From NCBI GenBank assembly GCA_964537505.1, contig CAZICK010000075.1:1-18743 (forward strand): a stretch of DNA of 18,743 nt. Reading direction: 5' to 3'. This document shows positions 13,319 to 18,743 of the stretch, in pieces. The position numbers and the translations under genes were made by a program. Source of the stretch: DAINBT01 sp036732785. GTDB lineage: Bacteria > Planctomycetota > Phycisphaerae > Sedimentisphaerales > SM23-30. The notes beneath the pieces were generated by a model. That model was not told the DNA's origin. It did no database searches and was given only the letters and a program-made list of their open reading frames with translations. Numbering within the stretch: the first letter of the stretch is position 1; every line of letters starts with the position of its first letter.

Positions 13319-14203
13319 ATGACAGATGATAAAACGTGCGAAGGCTGTCAGGAGGAAGGCTGTTCTATCGGCGCACAGCGCAGCGAGGAAAGTATAGAGC
13401 AGATGGAACTGACGGAACAGATGTCACGAATTGAGCACAAAATAATCGTCCTTTCCGGCAAGGGCGGCGTGGGCAAAAGCACGGTGGCGGCTAATCTTGC
13501 AGTCTCATTAAGCCTTAACGGCAATCGTGTGGGGTTGTTGGATGTGGATATTCACGGTCCCAGTATCCCCAAACTGCTCAAGCTCGAAGGACACAAACCA
13601 GGTCTAAGAGATAACGCAATCGTTCCCGTCGAGATGAGTAAAAACCTGAAGGTGATGTCCATAGGATTTATGCTTCCCAAAGAGGATATCGCCGTCATCT
13701 GGCGTGGCCCGATGAAAATGAATGTGATCAAGCAGTTTCTTAAAGATGTGGACTGGGGGGAGTTGGATTTTCTTATTATTGATTCACCTCCCGGAACAGG
13801 TGATGAGCCACTGTCCGTTTGCCAGCTTATAGAAAACCCGGATGGCGCGATAATCGTAACCACTCCCCAGGAAGTAGCCCTTGCCGATGTGCGAAAATCC
13901 ATTAATTTCTGTCGGCAACTCAAACTGCCAGTGCTGGGCGTAGTCGAAAATATGAGCGGCTTCGCCTGTCCGAAATGCGGTGAAGTAACAAACATTTTCA
14001 AAAGCGGCGGCGGACAGCGCATGGCCCAGGAAATGAACGTTCCATTTCTGGGCAGTATCCCAATAGACCCGCAAATATCAGAGTCCTGCGACGCGGGAAC
14101 GCCATATATTTACCATTACAGCAAAACTGAAACAGCCAAAGCTTTTCAAAATGCTATTCAACCAATACTTGAATTGTCGTCGGATAGCAAAACCATTGCG
14201 TAG
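13319..14203 (+). CDS. Mrp/NBP35-type Fe-S cluster carrier ATPase
   Basis: This P-loop ATPase carries and delivers iron-sulfur clusters in the cytoplasm. Taking the ATG at 13319 gives 294 residues. That start has AAGGAG 6 bases upstream, better than the GTG at 13298. The deviant Walker A GKGGVGKS is at 47-54, DVDIHGPS near 75-82, and DSPPGTGDEP at 155-164. The cluster-binding C217-PK-C220 is present. An N-terminal CEGCQEEGC (C7, C10, C15) adds a second cysteine cluster like that of NBP35. No MIP18-like domain is fused. It closes the operon; its pairing with the NifX-like and FmdB genes points to metal-cluster assembly. Confidence 0.9.
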   Translation: MTDDKTCEGCQEEGCSIGAQRSEESIEQMELTEQMSRIEHKIIVLSGKGGVGKSTVAANLAVSLSLNGNRVGLLDVDIHGPSIPKLLKLEGHKPGLRDNAIVPVEMSKNLKVMSIGFMLPKEDIAVIWRGPMKMNVIKQFLKDVDWGELDFLIIDSPPGTGDEPLSVCQLIENPDGAIIVTTPQEVALADVRKSINFCRQLKLPVLGVVENMSGFACPKCGEVTNIFKSGGGQRMAQEMNVPFLGSIPIDPQISESCDAGTPYIYHYSKTETAKAFQNAIQPILELSSDSKTIA

Positions 14204-14232
14204 ATACCTTCACCAGAGAGAAAACTGCACTA

Positions 14233-14260
14233 TTGACTGAGTGATGCCAAGACTTATAAT
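14233..14260 (+). promoter_or_regulatory. Strong sigma70-like promoter of the zinc-uptake operon
   Basis: TTGACT (14233-14238) and a perfect TATAAT (14255-14260) are 16 bases apart, in the gap between the Mrp gene and the next gene. An imperfect inverted repeat (CTTATAATGT / ACATAAAG) overlaps and follows the -10, possibly an operator. Confidence 0.6.
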
Positions 14261-14285
14261 GTTTGTGCTGACATAAAGAAAACTA

Positions 14286-14720
14286 ATGGTAGCTCTAATG
14301 TGGATTAGAAGGCGAAAAAATCGGCATGCGATGAGACAGCTCGTCAGTTATGTCCTGCTGGCGTTTTATCTTTTTGCGACATCTGCGACCAATCTTTTTC
14401 ATACCTGTACGCATGGCGGTAATCTGAGGCATAATGTTTTCAATCATGGTATTTTGCAAAACGACACTGAGTGTGATGTCCACTGGCAACATAAAACCAT
14501 CTGTGAATACCGCGGTGCGGTGCACCAGCAGAACCATGATGGAACTATGTGTGCCGCATGTCTATTTTTGGCGGTCAGTAAAACTACGGTCCCTTTGGCC
14601 ATATTGATTGAGTATGCCGTCCTCGCGGTGGCACACAATCCATTCGGCGAGACAGCAGTTGCTCACGAATATATCCTTTCCGGCCTGCAAACCCGGGCTC
14701 CTCCAACTACCATATCATAA
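14286..14720 (+). CDS. Small His/Cys-rich membrane protein of unknown function
   Basis: I do not recognise this 144-residue protein with certainty; it resembles DUF2946-type small proteins. A basic start (RRRKNRH) precedes a hydrophobic span LVSYVLLAFYLFATSATNLF (about 19-38). This is followed by a His/Cys-rich loop: FHTCTHGGN, RHNVFNH, CDVHWQHKTIC, VHQQNHDGTMCAACLFL. A second weaker hydrophobic stretch lies near 95-115. No start has a strong RBS: ATG 14286, 14298 and 14331 are all possible, and 14331 would give MRQLVSYVLL as a signal-anchor. It is the first gene after a strong promoter and precedes the porin-like and zinc ABC genes by about 90 bases. A role in periplasmic metal binding is an inference from composition and context. 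Confidence 0.6.
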   Translation: MVALMWIRRRKNRHAMRQLVSYVLLAFYLFATSATNLFHTCTHGGNLRHNVFNHGILQNDTECDVHWQHKTICEYRGAVHQQNHDGTMCAACLFLAVSKTTVPLAILIEYAVLAVAHNPFGETAVAHEYILSGLQTRAPPTTIS

Positions 14721-14761
14721 TATCTACTGTATTATAAGATCGAATAGCACTATTTTTCGCG

Positions 14762-14782
14762 GATAAGATTGTCTGTGTTATC
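14762..14782. promoter_or_regulatory. Fur/Zur-like imperfect palindrome upstream of the porin-like gene
   Basis: A 21-base element begins GATAAGA and ends TGTTATC, so the outer GATAA/TTATC arms pair exactly. It resembles in layout the GATAAT...ATTATC of Fur-family operators. It lies 28 bases before the porin ATG and overlaps a possible -10 (TATCAT, 14780-14785). Zur or Fur control fits the operon, but the match is partial. Confidence 0.35.
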
Positions 14783-14809
14783 ATACGGCTATATCCAAGG
14801 AGACATAGA

Positions 14810-16165
14810 ATGCAGATGAAAAGCATATTCTGTGTTGTTTTCTTTATCGTTGGGTCTGCCTTGTCCAATACAGGTTTTGCCCAGAACGAGAAAACCGCAA
14901 ATAATGATATTGAAGAACTTAAACAGAAGGTTGTGGAAATGCAGCATCAGATAGAAGAGCTGAAAAAACAGCATACTGTTGAGATTAAGGGCCATGAAAG
15001 CAAAGATGAAACGGATTATTTGCGTCGATTGGCTGAAAACATAACGAAAAAAGATGAGGCTGAGGTAAAACCCGCGGTGGAAACCGTCTTCACCTCCGGT
15101 GAACTGAGCTTGCAGGCCCTCAATCCGGAAATCAGTGTGACTGGTGATATGCTGGGCTATTACAAGCACCAGACAGACACCAGGAAACGCAGTGATTTTA
15201 TCTTTCGTGGGCTTGGTTTGCATTTTGAGGCTTATCTCGACCCTTATTCAAGATTCAAGGCCGCTGTGCCTATAAATGAAGATGGAGCTGAACTGGGTGA
15301 AGCATATTACACACGTTTCGGGATACTTGATGGAGTGAATCTGACATTGGGAAAGTTTCGCCAGCAGTTTGGCGTTGTTAATCGCTGGCACAAGCATGCG
15401 CTTGACCAGGTTGATTTTCCTCTGGCACTACGGAAGATTTTCGGCGAAGGGGGACTGAATCAAACGGGGGCATCTGTGGATTTGGCATTGCCAACAAGAG
15501 GAGAAGCTTCGCAAGAATTGACTTTTCAGGTTACCGATAGCGAGAATGACCGACTCTTCGGCGGTGATACGCTGGGCAATCCCTGTTTGTTGCTGCACTA
15601 TAAGAATTACCGCGATCTTTCTGATAGCACTTATCTCGAATGTGGCTTGACGGGCCTGTTTGGCTGGAATGATGTATGGGAGGTAGGTTCAAATAAGGAG
15701 CACGATGCGCTTGGTACACAGGTGTTTGGTGCTGATTTGACTGTGAGCTGGGAGCCGGCAGAACGTATGCGATATCGCAATATCGAGTGGCGTAGTGAGG
15801 TTTATGTGCTCAATCGAGACATCGTAGCTCCAGATGGCTCCGGAAGGGATAATCTGGACGCGTGGGGCGCCTATAGCTATGTCCAAACAAAAGTATCCCG
15901 TACTCTAGATATCGGTATCAGAGGTGACTACTACAAGCCGGATTGCAAAGATTACGCAGGAGCTTCTCTGGAACCTCTAGCTTATGCCAGTGCGAACGCC
16001 TATCGTTGGCAAATTGGGCCGTATATTACGTGGCATCAAAGCCCTTTTGTTGAATTCCGCGTTGAGTGTGACCATGCGGATGGACATAGAATGGAAGAAC
16101 CTGAAGATGTGTTGTGGCTGCAGATGATTTTTGCCGCAGGACCACATAAACACGAGCGATACTAA
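14810..16165 (+). CDS. Outer-membrane porin-like protein associated with zinc uptake
   Basis: This 451-residue protein has a signal peptide (residues 1-25, MKSIFCVVFFIVGSALSNTG, ending FAQ). A charged coiled coil follows at about 30-75 (EELKQKVVEMQHQIEELKK). The remainder has alternating beta strands typical of outer-membrane barrels (GKFRQQFGVVNRW, GLTGLFGW, WQIGPYITWHQS). The last residue is aromatic (Tyr), as in barrel assembly signals, and the tail AAGPHKHERY is His-containing. AAGGAG lies 7 bases before the ATG at 14810. The gene is 14 bases upstream of the ZnuA-type gene, which suggests it lets zinc or a zinc complex through the outer membrane. It could instead be a general porin; the sequence does not settle that. 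Confidence 0.75.
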   Translation: MQMKSIFCVVFFIVGSALSNTGFAQNEKTANNDIEELKQKVVEMQHQIEELKKQHTVEIKGHESKDETDYLRRLAENITKKDEAEVKPAVETVFTSGELSLQALNPEISVTGDMLGYYKHQTDTRKRSDFIFRGLGLHFEAYLDPYSRFKAAVPINEDGAELGEAYYTRFGILDGVNLTLGKFRQQFGVVNRWHKHALDQVDFPLALRKIFGEGGLNQTGASVDLALPTRGEASQELTFQVTDSENDRLFGGDTLGNPCLLLHYKNYRDLSDSTYLECGLTGLFGWNDVWEVGSNKEHDALGTQVFGADLTVSWEPAERMRYRNIEWRSEVYVLNRDIVAPDGSGRDNLDAWGAYSYVQTKVSRTLDIGIRGDYYKPDCKDYAGASLEPLAYASANAYRWQIGPYITWHQSPFVEFRVECDHADGHRMEEPEDVLWLQMIFAAGPHKHERY

Positions 16166-16179
16166 GAAAGGCGCCTATC

Positions 16180-17259
16180 ATGAATAAAACAATACTTTCT
16201 GTGATTGTATGTATATTGATCGTCTGGACAAGTTTGATATCGATCGGCCAGGCTGTCGCTACAGATGACAGAAGCAAGCTGAATGTCGTAACTACACTGC
16301 CCGATTATGCGGTAATCGCAAGGACAATTGGCGGTGAGCGTGTTTGCGTCAGGTCGATTGTTCTTGGCAGCCAGGATGCACATTTTATCAGGCCCAAACC
16401 GTCTTTTGTAAACGCCATGCGCAGCGCAGACGTTCTCATTTCAACTGGGTTGGATCTGGAATTATGGCTACCTACAGTGGTTAATAAATCCGGCAACAAG
16501 CATTTACGCAGCGGCCAGAAGGGATATGTTGCCGCTGCCCAGGACATGCGTTTGCTGGAAAAACCGTCAGTTGTTTCTCGATCTGAGGGTGGTGTTCACC
16601 TGTATGGTAATCCGCATGTTACCTGCAGCCCGATCAATATGAAGGTTGCCGCGCGAAACATAGCAACCGGACTTATCGCAAATGATGCCGAAGGTAAGAA
16701 ACTTTACGAAGATAACCTGAACAAGCTGCTGGGCGAATTTGACAGGCGGCTGTTCGGCGACGATCTGGTTAAGATTATCGGCGGTGAAACTCTCTGCGGT
16801 CTGGCAGAAAAGGGGAAACTTATAGAATTCCTGCAGGAGAACAAATTCGAGGAAAACCCGTTGATTGACAAACTTGGCGGATGGATGAAAAAGATGCTTC
16901 CCCTGCGAGGGACTTCCATTGTCACCTATCATAAGAATTGGGTTTATTTTGTCGATCTTTTCGGCTTGAAAGAAATCGGCACAATCGAACCCAAGCCCGG
17001 CATTCCCCCATCACCAAAACATGTAACCGGTCTTGTCAATCTGATGCGGGAAAGAGATATTCGTATTATTCTTGCCGCCAATTATTTTGACGAACAACAG
17101 ATCAGGACTATAGCCAACCGCGTAAATGCCGAGCCTGTTATCGTTCCTTTGTATGTTGGCGGCGTGCCGGGTATTGATGATTATTTTGAGCTTGTTGACT
17201 ATTGGATTGATAGATTGTTAGAAGCGGCCCAAAAGAAAAACCTTGTAGGTGAGGGATAA
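16180..17259 (+). CDS. ZnuA-type periplasmic metal-binding protein (cluster A-I)
   Basis: This is the solute-binding component of a zinc or manganese ABC importer, 359 residues, with a signal peptide ending near residue 27 (GQAVA). The metal ligands expected of the family are present: H68 (SQDAHFIRPKPS), H146 (YGNPHVTCSP), H251 (VTYHKNWVYF) and D304 (ANYFDEQ). The His-rich loop of E. coli ZnuA is absent. An extra segment at about 191-243 (FGDDLVKIIGGETLCG...MLPLRG) lies between the lobes. GAAAGG 8 bases before the ATG supports the start. It overlaps nothing and is followed 4 bases later by the first permease gene. Zinc is favoured by the three-His plus Asp set, but manganese cannot be excluded. 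Confidence 0.88.
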   Translation: MNKTILSVIVCILIVWTSLISIGQAVATDDRSKLNVVTTLPDYAVIARTIGGERVCVRSIVLGSQDAHFIRPKPSFVNAMRSADVLISTGLDLELWLPTVVNKSGNKHLRSGQKGYVAAAQDMRLLEKPSVVSRSEGGVHLYGNPHVTCSPINMKVAARNIATGLIANDAEGKKLYEDNLNKLLGEFDRRLFGDDLVKIIGGETLCGLAEKGKLIEFLQENKFEENPLIDKLGGWMKKMLPLRGTSIVTYHKNWVYFVDLFGLKEIGTIEPKPGIPPSPKHVTGLVNLMRERDIRIILAANYFDEQQIRTIANRVNAEPVIVPLYVGGVPGIDDYFELVDYWIDRLLEAAQKKNLVGEG

Positions 17260-17263
17260 CTAT

Positions 17264-18085
17264 ATGTCAGAAACGATACGTTTTTTTTCTGTTCAGATTG
17301 CCTTGATCGCCGTGGTTTTGATTCTGCATACTTATCTGGGCCTGCATATAGTCAGACGTACTCTTGTTTTTTCTGACCTTGTGCTGGATCAACTGGCTGC
17401 TTTCGGTGCTCTTGTCGGCATAGCTCTTGGTATCCAATATGGCTCCGGGCCTTCTTATATGGTCTCGATGGTAGCTGTTCTTTTGGGTTCGCTCCTGCTT
17501 GCTGTAATAAAACCCACAGGCAAGGTAATACCCCGCGAGGCTGTCATTGGGATTATGTATGCATTGGCCCTTGTTGGGTCTCTTTTGCTGGGCGACAAAC
17601 TTAGCGGCGGCGGAGCCTATGTTACCAAGACCCTGGCCGGTTCCATGTTGTGGGTGACCTGGCCCCTGGTTGGGATAACGAGCTTTGTTTATGTGATACT
17701 TCTGCTATTTCACTACAGGTTTCGCCATAGATTCATCGCCCTCGCTGAAAAGAACCAGGGGCCAAAACAAAAGATAAAAGACGAAAAGCTATGGGATTTC
17801 CTGTTCTTTACTACCCAGGGGATCATTACGGTTCTGATCATGCCAATCGCCGGAGTGCTGCTTGCTTATGCGTTTCTCATGATACCGGCAGCCATTGCCG
17901 CGATGTTTACCAAAAGATGGGCAGGCGGTGTTGTGATTGGCTGGATTATAGGTTTTTTCGCGTGTGTAATCGGGCTGTGCCTGTCTTATTCCTGCAACCT
18001 GCCCTATGGCCCGACATTGATCTTATCCATGGGATCGTTTTTTGTTATCGCAGTGATTTTACGCTCTGTAATTCCAAAGAGTTAA
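17264..18085 (+). CDS. ABC-3 family metal ABC transporter permease 1 (ZnuB-like)
   Basis: This 273-residue multi-spanning inner-membrane protein forms the channel of the metal importer. Family signatures are visible: LGLHIVRRTLVFSDLVLDQLAAFGALVGIALG near the start (usual form RRxVFxSLALAQxAxLG), REAVIGIMYAL in the middle and LAYAFLMIPAAIAAMF near the end. The ATG at 17264 was preferred to the GTG at 17249 because GAGGG lies 8 bases upstream and because the GTG is inside the ZnuA-type gene. A charged cytoplasmic loop (AEKNQGPKQKIKDEKLW) splits the protein. The adjacent second permease suggests a heterodimeric transporter. Confidence 0.85.
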   Translation: MSETIRFFSVQIALIAVVLILHTYLGLHIVRRTLVFSDLVLDQLAAFGALVGIALGIQYGSGPSYMVSMVAVLLGSLLLAVIKPTGKVIPREAVIGIMYALALVGSLLLGDKLSGGGAYVTKTLAGSMLWVTWPLVGITSFVYVILLLFHYRFRHRFIALAEKNQGPKQKIKDEKLWDFLFFTTQGIITVLIMPIAGVLLAYAFLMIPAAIAAMFTKRWAGGVVIGWIIGFFACVIGLCLSYSCNLPYGPTLILSMGSFFVIAVILRSVIPKS

Positions 18086-18102
18086 TCGTAAAGGCTTAAT
18101 CT

Positions 18103-18743
18103 ATGTTGCCAATAATTCAGACGCTTGGACTGTCTTTTCTTGCCTGCGTAATGATGGTTATGATTCTTGGGTATCTGGGTATTCACGTACTCAAAAGAGA
18201 AGTTATCTTCATTGACATAGCCCTGGCCCAAATTGTGGCGGTAGGTTCAATCGTAGCCCATCTTGCTTTCGAGGCACATGGTGATTCCATGGTTGCTTAT
18301 GCGATTGCATTTGGCTTTGTTTTGTTGGCGTCCGGTTTTTACGCCCTGGCGCGAAGCCGGGTTGTGCAGATACCGCTGGAAGCGGTGATTGGGGTTTCTT
18401 ATGCTATTGCCGCTGCCGGAGCCCTTTTTTTGGTCGGCACAGCACCTGGCGGCCACGTCCATATCCAGGAAATGCTCTCTGGAAGTCTTCTTTGGGTAAC
18501 GTGGACAGACATTTTTATGTCTCTGGCGGTATTTTCTGTGGTCGGCCTATGTCTTTACATCCTTCATAAACCGATGAATCGAATATCCGACAATTACCGG
18601 GATCCGTATGCAAACATGACAAAAACGATTGGCTGGGATTTCCTGTTTTACGCATTGCTTGGGCTTGTGATTACCCTGGCGGTCAGGATGGCCGGGGTGG
18701 TTGTTGTATTCGCTTTTCTTATCATCCCCGCTACCATATCAGC
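18103..18743 (+). CDS. ABC-3 family metal ABC transporter permease 2 (partial, cut by window end)
   Basis: An open frame begins at ATG 18103, 17 bases after the first permease, and runs to the window edge (213 complete codons). It starts MLPIIQTLGLSFLACVMMVM, then GIHVLKREVIFIDIALAQIVAVG, the ABC-3 motif, and EAVIGVSYAIAAAGAL. A His pair sits in PGGHVHIQEMLSGSLLWVTW, matching SGGGAYVTKTLAGSMLWVTW of the first permease. The end VVFAFLIIPATIS corresponds to the last conserved segment, so about 50 residues are probably missing. The two permeases are related but clearly different. An ATPase partner would be expected downstream. Confidence 0.85.
   Translation, partial: MLPIIQTLGLSFLACVMMVMILGYLGIHVLKREVIFIDIALAQIVAVGSIVAHLAFEAHGDSMVAYAIAFGFVLLASGFYALARSRVVQIPLEAVIGVSYAIAAAGALFLVGTAPGGHVHIQEMLSGSLLWVTWTDIFMSLAVFSVVGLCLYILHKPMNRISDNYRDPYANMTKTIGWDFLFYALLGLVITLAVRMAGVVVVFAFLIIPATIS

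Overview
The window reads as chromosomal DNA of a free-living, Gram-negative-type bacterium. It encodes an outer-membrane-porin-like protein, periplasmic adaptors and signal peptides. The best guess is an anaerobic member of the Planctomycetota (possibly Phycisphaerae). This rests on the operon of three HlyD-type proteins (GAF-HlyD, HlyD and PqqD/M50/HlyD) and on a NifX/FmdB/DsrE/Mrp metal-cluster operon. It is an inference from gene content, not a database result.

Layout. (1) 204-3329, plus strand: a sigma70-like promoter, thiS, thiG, and a DinG/XPD-type Fe-S helicase whose start overlaps thiG. (2) 3246-5334: a 2,033-bp insertion at the 3' end of the helicase gene, bounded by a 56-bp direct repeat with one mismatch. 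It carries two minus-strand genes with their own promoter and a possible terminator: a nucleoside 2-deoxyribosyltransferase-like protein and a dGTPase-type HD phosphohydrolase. The insertion replaced the last codons of the helicase gene; the old tail still lies at 5279-5356, overlapping the end of the next convergent gene. (3) 5325-10512, minus strand: a three-gene membrane/envelope operon (GAF-TM-HlyD, secreted HlyD adaptor, PqqD-like/M50 metalloprotease-like/HlyD fusion). (4) 10513-10996: a 484-bp divergent intergenic region with promoters on both strands and a possible short leader ORF. (5) 10997-14203, plus strand: NifX-like protein, DUF89 protein, FmdB zinc ribbon, DsrE-like protein, TrmO-like tRNA methyltransferase and Mrp/NBP35 ATPase. 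(6) 14233-18743, plus strand: a probable zinc-uptake operon comprising a small His/Cys-rich membrane protein, a porin-like protein, a ZnuA-type binding protein and two ABC-3 permeases. The second permease runs off the window and no ATPase is seen inside it.

The most interesting region is the dGTPase plus deoxyribosyltransferase cassette. Together the two enzymes could take dGTP to deoxyguanosine and then strip or exchange the base, so the pair could lower the dNTP pool. dGTPases are known to protect bacteria against phages by depleting dNTPs. A compact two-gene nucleotide module mobilised into the 3' end of a housekeeping gene, leaving both neighbours intact, is therefore a good candidate for an undescribed defence module. 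That function is inferred; the repeat structure is read directly from the sequence.
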